Shown here: positions 46,833 to 57,864 of the stretch, one piece after another
Layout of the letters: each line of letters starts with the position of its first letter
Numbering within the stretch: position 1 is the first letter of the stretch
Position numbers and translations under genes: made by a program
NCBI GenBank assembly: GCA_017893485.1
Contig: CM030363.1
Coordinates: 107,131,073 to 107,195,072, forward strand
Length of the DNA stretch: 64,000 nucleotides
DNA from: Hemerocallis citrina
Taxonomy: Eukaryota > Streptophyta > Magnoliopsida > Asparagales > Asphodelaceae
Reading direction: 5' to 3'
Notes under the pieces: generated by a model
The model's input: the letters and a program-made list of their open reading frames with translations, nothing else
Told to the model about the DNA's origin: nothing
Database searches by the model: none

Positions 46833-49800
46833 TGCAGTACCCCGTATTTTTTTTTTTAAATATTGTTTTGAGAATATTAAATGAGTTAAAATGGTTTTTG
46901 GTGATTTAATAGATATTTATATAAGAATTTATCTTTTTACACGTGCAAATGTTTTCTCCAGAGGTTCAAAAGCCAAAATTATTTTGGGGAAACTCACTAT
47001 TTATTATTTGAGATTATTTGTAATTTTTCTAGATTTTTTTGATAATTATTGGACTCATTTACAAATATTTAAAAAAGATGGACTTTTGTGCAAAATTACC
47101 AAATGGGGGTGAAACTCCATATTTTTGGATTTTTGGTAATGCCTAGTCAATTCAGGAGTAAAAAGTTTACCTTTCGTTTCACCACATTTGATATGTTTTA
47201 CAAGTTTTGATAAAAGAGGATCTTTTTGCAAAATTGCTATTTGAAGGAATAAAATTGCAAAATTAATTTATGGGTTTTTCCTACAGTGTCGGCTGATGCT
47301 AGTGGGGGATCTTTTTGATTTTTGAATCCAATTAAATTGGTTTTAACTATGTTCCTAGTATGGGGATCTATTTATGTAAAGGTATATTTAAAAAGAGTAT
47401 TTTGCAAATGTATTCAAAAACCCTAGAATCTTTAATCCCGGCCTATTTAGGGTGTAGTGCAGCCGTCATCTTGCTGCATAACACAGGGGATTTCTTATTT
47501 CTTATTATTTTGGAGTTCTAAAGAGAAGATCTTGGATTTCTTGCTAAGGAAGGGCTTTTCTTACTTTCTTTTCATCTTCGTTCGAATCTTTCAACAAGGT
47601 GAGTGATATAATTTGTTTTGTTTTGTTCTTTGAATGTTGTATGTTGTGAATCATCTATTAGAAAGCATGCTAGGGTTTGGTATGAATATATATATATATG
47701 ATGGATTGGATGAATTGATAAATTAAAATTGGATCTTTTATGAAACCCTAAGTTAATTACGAGTAGAATTTGCATGTGGATGATTTGAGATTGTTAAATA
47801 ACCTAATATAAATCATGAGTAGGCTATTTCTTTTGGATTATTGCTGATTTGATTGAGTATGGGAAATGTTATGCCCAAATCGATTAAAGATGAAATTTTG
47901 ACTATTTATGAGGTTGAATGAGTGCATCTTGATTATGGTAATGTTAAATTGGTTTATGTTCATGAGTTAACCATTGAAAATAATTGTGCATGATTTTGAG
48001 GAATTTTGAGAAAAACTAATGAATTAAAGATCATGTTTTGAGGGGTGGAGTTGTGATAACTAGATTTGGATTTGATGCCTTATGACTAAATTGGAGATTT
48101 TGCGATTTATGAAGTTTTTACTTGGATTTGAATTGCGCAATTATTAGAGATATAATCTGAACATTTATCTATTTTCTAAATTGAGGATTTGCAAATTTTC
48201 TTTGGTGCACAAACATGCACGAACAGTATTACATGAATATCTTATTTTGTTGTACTGAAGATTTTGGTGATATTTTGACTTATTTTGGTATTAATATGGT
48301 TTGGAACAAAATGCGAAGGTCTTTTGATGTAGGATTGATTCTTAAAAACTCTATTTTTATATATACATGCATTCATGTTCTATTTTGAAGGAATTCATAA
48401 AAAAAAAAGAAGAAGCTATTTTTATCAATTCAAAGTGGTTTTGATTGGTTTTGTGAACTCTTATATACTCTACAAGTCGTATTTGATTATATCAGAAATA
48501 TACTTTTTACGGATTTTATTTTTTATAAAGTAAATCTTCGTATCGGTTGAAACATGCACAACCAAAACTGCAGCCTGTGGATGCGACAGTCGACTGGTGT
48601 GTTTCGACAGATGACCGTCGTGATCCTAGCTATAGTGTTTTATTGAAGTTTTGGATTTTCGTGCGGAACAGACGACTGACCCATTTTTGCAGTCGACTGA
48701 CTCTGCTTTGTTTTGACGTTGTCTCGAAGTTTTAGATTTTTGCACTGGACAATCGACCGATGACTTTTACAGTCGATTGGTACGCTTCGAATTATTTTAA
48801 ATGAAGTTTTGGATTTTCGCTCTGGACAGTCGACCGACGACCTTTTGCAGTCGACTGCTAATAGTTAGATTTATTTTCTCGAAGTGTTGGGTTTTCACTC
48901 TGGACAGTCGACCGACTCTGGTCTGGACAGTCGACTGATTCTGATGTGTCTTGAGTCATTTTGATGCTATTTTAAAATGATTGATTCTTTAAAATTTGAT
49001 CTATAACTTAATATCCTATACCTTATCTCCTTTTGAACATATGTTTTCAAATTGTTTTTTATTATTATTAAGTATTGATAATGGGAGTTTGGTTCAGATA
49101 TTTGAGTGTGAGTCTCTAGAGAGTGTGTGTAACCCTAGTATACCGGCAGTTGAGTTATTGTGTTTTGGGCCTGTTGAGGCATATTTGTTGATCAGTTTTT
49201 GAGTTAAGTCCGGTAGGGTACACCATCTCTAGGAGGTTCAAAATTAAATTAATTAAATTAAAAGATATGGACAGGCACTAGTGGTGATATAATGAATGAG
49301 AAATGGGCTATGGACCTCAGTATGGCTTGCGGTGTGAGATAATCCCCAGAATTATCTAGGTGTGAGTGAAATAGTCTCCGGAATTACCTGTGGTGTGGGA
49401 TTGATCTCCAGAATTATCGGGGTTGAGGCGATGCTCATATGGTATTCGTGTGATGAGGTGCCATAGCTTGCGGTGTGGGGTATTCTCGAAGATTCCCTAT
49501 TGTGAGTGAAATAGTCTCCGAAATTATCTGTGGATAGAGTTTGACCTCCGGAATTATCGGGGCACGAGCTAATACTCACAGTTTACCTATATCTCGTAGT
49601 AGTCATCGTGGTTAGATTAGTTGCATGGCGGGGGACTAAACCCTATAAAATGGAGACGTTAAGGGCTTGCACCGGACCTATGTACAGTGGGATGGATAGA
49701 ATCTGACAAGTACGCATTAGAGAGTCAGCATACAGTATTGTGTTTTCTTGATTTGGTTCGTGCATGTGTTTTTCTATTTTCTACACTTGACACTTAGTCT

Positions 49801-50258
49801 AGCTACACTTGATATTTTCCATGTTTCATTGTTATTTCTTATTTCATTGATTCTTGTCTCTAGTACATGTTATTTATGATTCTACGTTTGATGTTTAATT
49901 TATGCCGCTTTTTTTTTCATGTCACTCACACCGTTATGGCTGACCCTGTAGTTTTAGGGGTTAGGGCTATCTCTAGCCTCATGTTTTACAAGTGTTTACC
50001 TATAGCATTGGGATTTCGATGCATGAGATAGAATTGATGTTATAGAGCTTATGAAAATTGTAAAGAAGGTGTTGTAATGAAAAGATTGTAATTCAAGGTG
50101 TTTATTTTTCCGCTGTGTTTTGTAATGAACTAATGTAATAAAGATGAAAGAAAAATTTATCGGTATTTTTGGCTATGTTTAATATTATAATTCAAGTTGA
50201 TGCTAGAAATTGTGCCACGTATTTTTGAGATATTATATTGGAAATTCAGAGCGCTACA
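46833..50258 (+). repeat. 5' LTR of element 3, ~3.4 kb
   Basis: It runs from TGCAGTACCCCGT to CAGAGCGCTACA. It contains a TATA-like TATATTTAAAA near 47383, tandem repeats with CAGTCGACTG/CAGTCGACCG (about 48580-48940), a repeat cassette near 49320-49600 (CTCCGGAATTATC-type words) and the shared module near 49645-49725 (AAGGGCTTGC...GGACCTATGTA). The frames at 48547-49579 are not coding. Confidence 0.9.
48580..48940. repeat. Tandem ~80-90 bp repeats, each with SalI-type palindromes
   Basis: About four degenerate units of the form GAAGTTTTGGATTTTCGCTC, then TGGACAGTCGACCGA, a 10-20 bp spacer, and GCAGTCGACTG. Exact CAGTCGACTG occurs at 48587, 48690, 48848 and 48928; near-matches lie at 48770, 48827 and 48905. 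Confidence 0.9.
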
Positions 50259-50263
50259 GAGAT

Positions 50264-50275
50264 TGGTATCAGAGC
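50264..50275 (+). promoter_or_regulatory. Primer binding site (tRNA-iMet) of element 3
   Basis: A perfect TGGTATCAGAGC five bases inside the 5' LTR. Confidence 0.97.
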
Positions 50276-50484
50276 ACGCTTCCATAATAATAATAGACAT
50301 GGTATAAAAAGAAACCTAGGTGTGAACACTAGAGCGTGAGTACCTAGGTGTAGACATTAGAGTGTGAGTTTCATGTAGAGTTAAAATATGATGTTTTGTT
50401 TTGGGGTATGGTTGTGGTTTTGCCATGGGGTATTGATGTGAATATGAATTGTGTTATGATGCTCTAACTTTACCCTCATTTTGC

Positions 50485-51560
50485 AGTGTTCAGAAAATAG
50501 CAGGACCCAGGACCAGAAATGTTGCTAATGGTGATGGGGGTGGTAGTTCCCATGGGACTGGACTTGATCTTGAGACTGAGATTGCCAGGGTGTATCAAAC
50601 CTTCAACGCATTCATGGCAGCTAATATGGTGCAGAATCAGAACCAGAATTAGAATCATGTGGTTTGACTAGTGTTTGTTAATGCTGATCCTATCAAGCAG
50701 GTTGAGTCCTTCGAGCAGATGAAGCCGTCAGTGTTCGAGGGGCAGTCTGATCCGAATGAGGCTGATGACTGGAATAGACAGATGGAGATGGTCTTCGAAG
50801 TCATGGAGACACCAGAAGTCAATAAGGTGAAATTGGCTCCTATGCAATTAGAGAAGGATGCTGGCGTCTGGTGGCAGTCAGTGAAGAGAACCTTTGGAGA
50901 TCAGCAAGTGACTTGGGAAGCTTTTATGGATGAGTTCAGGGATCGTTTCTTCCCTCTGGATATTCAGGAGAAGAAGGCAACAGAAATCTTGAATCTGTAG
51001 TAGGGCATCATGACAGTGCGTGAATATGAGACCAAGTTTGCTTAGCTGTCAAGGTATGCACCGGAGCTGATTGTTGATGAGGCGAAGAAGGCCAAGAAAT
51101 TCGAGCAGGGCATGAGGCCGAATGTGAGGTCGAGGATGATTGCTTTGGGCATAAGGAGGTTTGATAAGCTGGTCAGGAGAGTAGCTATGACAGAGAAAGA
51201 TATGGATCAGTTCCAGAAGAAGCAAGAGACCTGGAACAGGAACAAGAGGTCGGCAACTAGTCAGAGTAGGAAGAAATTCCCAGTGAAGCAGAGCAAGTTC
51301 AGTAAGCTAGAACAGAGGGCACCTGCATCTCAGGAGGTGACTTGTTAGTACTACAAGGAGGCAGGTCACTACAGGTCATCATGTCCCAAGTTCGCGAAGC
51401 AGACTTGTTTTTAGTGTAGGCAAGCAGGGGCATTCTAAGCCTTACTGTCCACAGTTGAGGAATAGTGGTTCTGGTGGAGGCAAATTTCAGCGGCAAGGGT
51501 GAGTGTTCGCATTGACTGAGGAGGATGCGGGCAACTCAGAAGACGTGATTCAGAGTATGC
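50485..51560 (+). pseudogene. gag: gag of element 3 with two zinc-knuckle remnants
   Basis: The frame reads AGPRTRNVANGDGGGSSHG, LETEIARVYQTFNAFMAAN, (TAG 50650), VESFEQMKPSVFEGQSDPNE, DWNRQMEMVFEVMETPEVNK, LEKDAGVWWQSVKRTFGDQ, WEAFMDEFRDRFFPLD, (TAG TAG 50998-51003), TVREYETKFA, (TAG 51043), LSRYAPELIVDEAKKAKKFE, and then a basic K/R-rich tail. Two CCHC knuckles follow: C, stop, Y-Y-KEAGHYRSSC near 51343 and CF, stop, CRQAG near 51407, the second shifted by one base before its His. Element 2 keeps Gln at three of these stop positions (SLQQG, TQLSRY). The start codon is unclear. Confidence 0.88.
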
Positions 51561-51607
51561 AAGAATTTTTAATTTTGTTTTATTCAATGTATTAAGTAAA
51601 ACTTTGT

Positions 51608-52195
51608 TTGAGAATAAATTGGAGATTTAGTATCATTCTTTATGTAACAGGATTTGTTTTGGTTAATGGAATTAAAGCAAAAGTTTTATTTGATACTGGT
51701 TCTTCGCATACTTTTGTGTCGCCCAATTTTGCAAAGGTCTTAGGTGTGGAGCCTAAGTTGTTTCGAGGCAGGGTCTTGTCGGTGGCAACGCCGTTAGGTG
51801 AAGAATTGATTGCTGATCGATATTATGAGGGCTGTGATATCGAGATTGGCGGGAGATTATTCGGCATTGATCTTATTGAGCTGCAAGTCTTAGGTGTGGA
51901 TGTGATCGTGGGCATTGATTGGATGGCAATATATGATACCACAGTTGAATGCAAGCAAAAAGAGGTGTTAGTGAAAGCACCAGTTGGTCCGACAGTGACT
52001 TTTCAAGGGTAGAAGAAAGTTCCAAAAGTGGCTGCAGTGGTGTCCAAGTTGATGATTCTGGGTGAAGTCAGAGGCATTCCAGTTGTGAGAGATTTTCCTA
52101 TAGTGTTCTTGGAGGATTTGGCAGGATTTCCGCCACAGCGAGATGTGAAGTTTTGTATTAATGTTGAGCCAGGGAAGTGCTCTGATTTCTAAAGC
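51608..52195 (+). pseudogene. pol: Aspartic protease of element 3
   Basis: VNGIKAKVLFDTGSSHTFVS with catalytic DTG intact, then GVEPKLFRGRVLSVATPLGE, CDIEIGGRLFGIDLIEL, DVIVGIDWMAIYDTTVEC and KAPVGPTVTFQG. A TAG at 52010 and then a one-base shift at about 52175 break the link to RT. The ~50 bp before 51608 are AT-rich and unlike element 2, possibly a small insertion. Protease would cut the Gag-Pol polyprotein. Confidence 0.9.
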
Positions 52196-53060
52196 TCCGT
52201 ACAGGATGGCACCTGTAGAGCAGGTTGAAGTGAAGAAGCAGATTGAGGAACTTCTGAGTAAAGGTTTTATCAGGCCGAGTTCTTCACCATGGGGTGCACC
52301 AGTGTTGTTGGTCAAGAAGAAGGATGGGTCAATGAGGATGTACACTGACTATCGGGAGTTGAATAGAGTAACTATTCAGAACAAGTATCTGCTTCCACGG
52401 ATTGATGATCTGTTCGACAGGCTTCGAGGAGCAGCTGTGTTTTCGAAGATTGATTTGAGATCAGGGTATCATCAAGTTCGAGTCAAGGAGGAAGATGTGA
52501 GTAAGACAGCTTTCAGGACTCGTCATGGACTCTATGAGTTTTTGGTGATGCCATTTGGGTTGACGAATGCGCCGGCAGTATTCATGGATATGATGAATCA
52601 GATTTTGAGGGCCATTTATTAACTCCTTCGTGGTTGTATTCATCGATGATATTTTGGTGTATTCGAAGTCGAAGGAAGATCATTCTATCCACTTGACAGA
52701 GGTATTACAGAAATTGCAGGAGCATAACTTGTATGCTATGTTATCGAAGTGTGAGTTTTGGAAATTTAAGGTAGATTTTCTTGGTCATATCCTTTATAAA
52801 GAGGGAGTGGCCACTGATCCTCAGAAGGTTGAAGCAGTGAAGGATTGGCCCAGGCTAGCAACTGTGAAGGAAGTCAGGAGTTTCTTGGGTTTGGCTAAGT
52901 ACTACAGGAGATTCATCCTGGGCTATTCTCAGATTGCAGTTTCCTTGACAGGTTTGACCCAGAAGAATGTGGTATTTACATGGACTGATAAGTGTGAAGC
53001 GAGTTTCCTTGAGCTAAAGGAGAGATTGACGACTGCACCTATCTTAGCTTTGCCACAAGT
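52190..53060 (+). pseudogene. pol: Reverse transcriptase of element 3
   Basis: [120 protein letters not shown]. After a one-base frameshift at about 52608 come [18 protein letters not shown] (FIDD intact), KCEFWKFKVDFLGHILYKEG and VRSFLGLAKYYRRFILGYSQ. Apart from the shift and missing TAGs, the catalytic core is nearly complete, the best RT in the window. Confidence 0.93.
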
Positions 53061-53635
53061 TGGGAAGGATTATGATATCTACAGTGATGCGTCTCTCAGA
53101 GGTTTGGGGTGTGTCTTGGTGCAAGAAGGCAAGGTTATTGCTTATGGTTCGAGGCAGTTGCGTCCATATGAGAAGAATTATCCGACACATGATCTAGAGC
53201 TAGCAGCTATTATCTTTGCCTTAAAGTAGTGGCGACATTATGTATATGGTGAGAAGGTCAACATGTACACTGACCACAAAAGCCTGAAGTATATTTATCA
53301 GCAGAAGGATCTAAATTTTCGGCAGAGGATGTGGTTGGAAGTGTTGGAAGAAGTTCGTCCTGAGAACAAGTATTATCTGGGAAAGGCAAATGTGGTAGCT
53401 GTTGGACTTAGCAGGAGCAGTAGTTTATTGACTTTGATCACTACTCGGAGTGAGTTGGCAGCAGAGATTGATCGGGCAGGTATCGAGGTGGTTCTGCAAA
53501 GTTTGGAGGCGTCATTGGCCCAGTTGAGGCTGCAACCTTCTTTGAGAGAGAGGATTGTGGAAGGTCAGAAATTAGATGCAGAGATCCAGAAGATGTTGCA
53601 ACAGGTTTCCGATGGCAAGTTGTCATAGTTCTGTG
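53061..53635 (+). pseudogene. pol: RNase H and linker of element 3
   Basis: [54 protein letters not shown] (53227), [60 protein letters not shown]. The catalytic SDAS, the E of DLEL and TDHK are present. The usual VADALSR near the end is VAVGLSR. A second TAG at 53626 lies in the linker. Element 2 has CAG at the first of these stops. Confidence 0.9.
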
Positions 53636-54690
53636 TCCAAGATGGAGTGCTATGGATGGGTGAGAGGCTTGTGTTCCGGAGAATGCAGACTTGAGAGAGA
53701 GTATCTTACAGGAGGCACACAGTACTTTGTTGTCAATACATATTGGAGGCACAAAGATGTACAAGGACTTCAAACCGCACTTTTGGTGGTCCGGTATGAA
53801 GAGAGATGTGGTAGATTTTGTGGCCAGGTGTCTGACTTGTGAGTAGATCAAAGTAGAAAATCAGAGACCTGGAGGTTTGTTACAGCCTTTGTCCATTCCG
53901 GAGTGGAAATGGGAGAATATCAGCATGGATTTCATTAGAGGTTTGCCAAGGAGTGCGAGGGGCAATGACTCAATTTGGGTTATTGTTGACCGTTTGACCA
54001 TGTTAGCTCACTTTTTGGCCATGAAGATTACTTGGTCATTGGAAAAGTTGGCAGAACTGTATATAGATGGGATTGTGAGACTTCATGGAGTTCCTGTGTC
54101 GATTGTGTCCGACAAGGATGCAAGGTTTACTTCGAGGTTTTGGAAGAGTCTGCAAGAGGCATTGGGTACCAGAACTTATTTCAGTATCGCTTTTCATCTG
54201 CAGACTGATGGTCAGACTGAAAGGGTGAATCGGGTATTGGAGGATATGTTAAGGGCTTGTGTTATGGATTTCAGTGGTAGTTGGGAGAGGTACTTGACAT
54301 TGGTTGAGTTTGCTTATAACAACAGTTACCATGCGAGTATCAGGATGGCTCTGTATGAGGCACTGTACGAGAGGAAGTACAGGATGCATGTTTGTTGGTA
54401 TGAGGTTGGCGAGAGGCAGATGTTTGGGCCCGAGATTGTGCAACAAACATCAGAGAAGATTGAGTTGATTCGCAAGAGGTTGGTTGAAGCTCAGAGTCGG
54501 CAGAAGAGTATGACCCTCGAAGGAGGGACTTGGAGTTTGAGGTTGCGGATGCAGTTTTCCTCAAGGTGTCTCCTACCAAGGGAGTGATCAGGTTTGGTAA
54601 GGGAGGCAAGTTGGCTCCAAGGTATATTGGGCCATACAGGATTTTGGCGCGGATTGGTAAACGGCATATAGGCTGGAGATTCCATAGGAG
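53636..54690 (+). pseudogene. pol: Integrase of element 3
   Basis: The zinc-finger part (about 53660-53850) is scrambled over frames, but the H, H, C, C order can be followed, ending TCE, TAG (53844), [10 protein letters not shown]. The core is a 236-residue open frame: [20 protein letters not shown] (first Asp), [40 protein letters not shown] (second Asp), [20 protein letters not shown] (Glu). The catalytic triad is therefore intact. After [20 protein letters not shown] a frameshift near 54520 moves to [20 protein letters not shown], the GPY/F-type C-terminus. Confidence 0.92.
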
Positions 54691-54960
54691 TTGGCGCAAG
54701 TGCATGATGTGTTCCATGTGTCGCTGTTGAGGAAGTATGCGCCGGATCAGAGTCATCAGTTGGTGGAGGTTCCTGAAGGTCTACAAGTGAACTTGAGTTA
54801 CAAGGAGAAGCCTATGGAGATTGTTGATCATAGGGAGAAGGTTCTAAGGAGCAAGGTGATACATATGGTCAAGGTGTTGTGGAGGAACCAGCAGTTTGAG
54901 GAGGCTACTTAGGAGCCGGAGGATCGCATGCAGAAAGAATTTCCTGAGCTTTTTGTGTAA
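54691..54960 (+). pseudogene. pol: Chromodomain of element 3
   Basis: VHDVFHVSLLRKYAPDQSHQ, VPEGLQVNLSYKEKPMEIVD, REKVLRSKVIHMVKVLWRNQ, QFEEAT, TAG (54910-54912), EPEDRMQKEFPELFV, then TAA. The stop replaces the conserved Trp after EEAT. Beyond it the frame is open to the natural end, so apart from this codon the domain is intact. A chromodomain at the integrase C-terminus is typical of chromoviruses and links integration to heterochromatin. Confidence 0.92.
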
Positions 54961-55169
54961 TTGTATCTCTTATATGTGATTGTAATTCTTTTGTATGACT
55001 GTACCTTGGAGCTGAGTGGTATTTCTTTTATTTGATTATGTTCTCAAATGCAACTGTATTATTTGAAGTATGTTTCCATTTATGAGATTTGCATTCCTTT
55101 CGTTCGTATATTTGTTTGGACCATATTAGTGGTAGTTCTGAGGACAGAACTCTTCTAAAGAGGGAGTGA
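54961..55169 (+). other. Element-3 3' untranslated region and polypurine tract
   Basis: About 200 bp of T/G-rich sequence ends with GGTAGTTCTGAGGACAGAAC and the purine run AAAGAGGGAGTGA (about 55157-55169), directly before the LTR start TGTACTACCCC. That block recurs before other LTRs in this window. Confidence 0.8.
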
Positions 55170-56838
55170 TGTACTACCCCTTTTTTAAAAAAAATTATTT
55201 TTTTGAGAATATTAAATGAGTTAAAATGGTTTTTGGTGATTTAATAGATATTTATATAAAAAATTTTCTTTTTACACGTGCAAAACACATGCAAATGTTT
55301 CTCGGGAGGTTCAAAAGACAAAATTATTTAGGGTAAACTCATTATTGATTATTTGAGATTATTTGTGATTTTTCTAGATTTTTCTGATAATTATTGGACT
55401 CATTTGCAAATATTTCAAAAAGAAGGACTTTTGTGCAAAATTACCAAATGGGGTGAAACTCCAGATTTTCGGATTTTTGGGCTGGAAATAATGCCTAGTC
55501 AATTCAGGAGTAAAAAGTTTACCATTCGTTTCAACACATTTGATATGTTTTACAAGTTTTGATGAAAGAGGATCTTTTTGCAAAATTGCGATTTGAAGGG
55601 ATGAAATTGCAAAATTGTTTTCTGAGTTTTTCCTATAGTGTCGGATGATGTTAGTGGGGGACCTTTTTGATTTTTAAACCCAATTAAATTGGTTTTGACT
55701 AATTTCCAAGTATGGGGTTCTATTTATGTAAAGGTATATTTAAAAGGAGTATTTTGCAAATGTATTCAAAAACCCTAGAATCTTTAATCCCGACCTATTT
55801 AGGGTGTGGTGCAGTGGTCATCTTGCTTCACAACATAGAGGATTTCTTATTTTTTATTATTTTGGAGTTCTAAAGAGAAGATCTTGGATTTCTTGCTAAG
55901 GAGGGGCTTTTCTTACTTTCTTTTCGTCTTCGTTCGATTCTTTCAATAAGGTAAGTGATATAATTTCTTTTGTTTTGTTCTTTGAATGTTGTATGTGGTG
56001 TTTCATCTATTAGAAAGCATGCTAGGGTTTGGTATGAATATATATATAAGATGGATTGGATGAATTGATGAATTAAAATTAAATCTTTTATAAAACCCTA
56101 AGTTAATTATGAGTAGAATTTGCATGTGGATGATTTGAGATTGTAAAATAACCTAATATAAATCATGAGTAGGCTATTTCTTTTGGATTATTGCTGATTT
56201 GATTGAGTATGAGAAATGTTATGCCTAAATCGATTAAAGATGAAATTTTGACTATTTATGAGGTTGAATCAGTGCATCTTGATTATGGTAATGTTAAATT
56301 GGTTTATGTTCATGAGTTAACCATTGAAAATAATTGTGTATGAGTTTGAGGAATTTTGAGAAGAACTAATGAATTAAAGATCATGTTTTGAGTGGTGGAG
56401 TTGTGATAACTAGATTTGGATTTGATGCCTTATGACTAAATTGGAGATTTCCCGATTTTATGAAGTTTTTACTTGGATTTGAATTGCTCAATTATTAGAG
56501 ATTTAATCTGAACATTTATCTATTTTCTAAATTGAGGATTTGCGAATTTTCTTTGGTGCACAAGCATGCACGAACACTATTACATGAATATCTTATTTTG
56601 TTGTATTGAAGATTTTGGTTATATCTCGACTTATTTTGGTATTAATATGGTTTGGAACAAAATGCGAATGTCTTTTGATGTAGGATTGATTCTTAAAAAC
56701 TCTATTTTTATATATACACGCATTCATGTTCTATTTTGAAGGAATTCATAAAAAAAAAGCTATTTTTATCAATTGAAAGTGGTTTTGATTGGTTTTGTGA
56801 ACTCTTATATATTCAACAAGTCGTATTTGATTATATCG
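55170..56838 (+). repeat. 3' LTR of element 3, part matching the 5' LTR
   Basis: Collinear with 46833-48497, with scattered substitutions and small indels: TTGAGAATATTAAATGAG, TCTAAAGAGAAGATCTTGGA, AAAGCATGCTAGGGTTTGG. The match stops at TATTTGATTATATC, just before the 5' LTR's palindrome-bearing repeats. Confidence 0.9.
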
Positions 56839-56970
56839 TCAATCTCTACCACATTTTTGTTCATGATTTTGATAAAATAGCTTTGATTTTGATTAAAAAA
56901 AGCTATTTTTTATCAATTCAAAGAGGCTAACTCTAGAGCTTTGATTTTTGTTCATGATTTTGATAAAAAC
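56839..56970. other. Patchwork junction inside the 3' LTR
   Basis: TTGTTCATGATTTTGATAAA occurs twice (about 56863 and 56945). AAGCTATTTTT..ATCAATT..AAAG, already present at 56758, is repeated at about 56900. These short local copies lie exactly where similarity to the 5' LTR ends, as in templated filler at a repaired break. Confidence 0.65.
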
Positions 56971-57862
56971 TAAGGATTAGTACATAGTGGAGACGTGATG
57001 AAAGTAGGAGAAAAACACGAGTATGAGGGCCATCGGATTAGCGGTGTGAGAGTGATCCACCGGCTGCCTGCTTGATGCGTTAAGACATGGCGTGGGCACT
57101 ACTCCAGAATTATCGTCCCGATGGCGACGCTTGTGGGATGTTTGAGTGGCTATGGGTGGTGCCATTGTTCCATGGCAGAGGCTGAATTGTCCATAGGTTG
57201 CCTGCTCGATGCGTCGTGTCATTGCGTGGGATTCCCCTCCAGGCTGCCTGGACATGGGCTCGTAGATCATAGAACATCTAAGATACCTACCGTAATTACA
57301 GTAGTAGATTAGGTCATAGCGAGGGATTGAACCCTACAAAGATGAAGAACGATTAAGGGCTTGCCCTCGGACCTATGTAGTATGGGATGCATAGAATCCG
57401 AACAAGTGCGCATTAGTGTCATGTAACATCAATAAACTGCATTAAGGACTAAGTGCACAATCACAACACGACATCAATAGGGTAGTCCCTTTAGTTTGAT
57501 ATGTGACAAGTTTGTGTTTGCTAAATATGGAAAATAAGTTATACTATTTCTGGCATAGAGAGGATGACCGTGTATAATGATCGTCGGTTGAATAAACTGA
57601 CGTACCCACAGTCTTATATGTAGGTAAATGGCTTGATAAAGATTAAAGAAGAACAGATGCTTAAAGATTATTCAATGTTGTTGTACATTCGTTTCATTAT
57701 TGTAAAGTTTACTTCCGCTGTGCAGTGTAAATTGTAATGTATTCATGTAAACTCTGATGTAAAGAGAAAAGTTCAAATTTCCTTATAAAATTGTACTAAA
57801 GGAAGCGAAAAGATCCTGTAGAACATCTCGAATTCAGTGTATTTGGGATTCGGGGCGTTACA
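56971..57862 (+). repeat. 3' terminal part of a different LTR fused to element 3
   Basis: This part has GATCCACCGGCTGCCTGCTT-type repeats, the shared module near 57320-57415 (GGATTGAACCC...AAGGGCTTGCC...GGACCTATGTAGTATGGG) and the terminus GGGATTCGGGGCGTTACA at 57862. The terminus resembles the inverted end of the element-2 LTR (38108) more than the element-3 5' LTR end (GAGCGCTACA). Confidence 0.7.
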
Positions 57863-57864
57863 GT

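Larger units (their letters stand above)
46833..57862 (+). mobile_element. Ty3/gypsy chromovirus (element 3) with chimeric 3' end
   Basis: 5' LTR (46833-50258), PBS (50264-50275), gag, protease, RT, RNase H, integrase, chromodomain, PPT, and a 3' LTR whose first ~1.67 kb matches the 5' LTR but whose end belongs to another LTR. The domain order and C-terminal chromodomain make it a chromovirus, probably Tekay/Del type, closely related to element 2. No TSD can be matched: ggatc precedes the element and gtaac follows. I count eleven TAG codons in the presumed coding frame plus at least four frameshifts, so it is inactive. Confidence 0.9.

Noticed and set aside
50485..54960. Integrated plant pararetrovirus (Caulimoviridae) instead of a retrotransposon
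   Set aside because: Long LTRs, an iMet PBS and PPT beside the LTRs, an integrase with D, D, E and a chromodomain are Ty3 retrotransposon features. No movement protein was seen.
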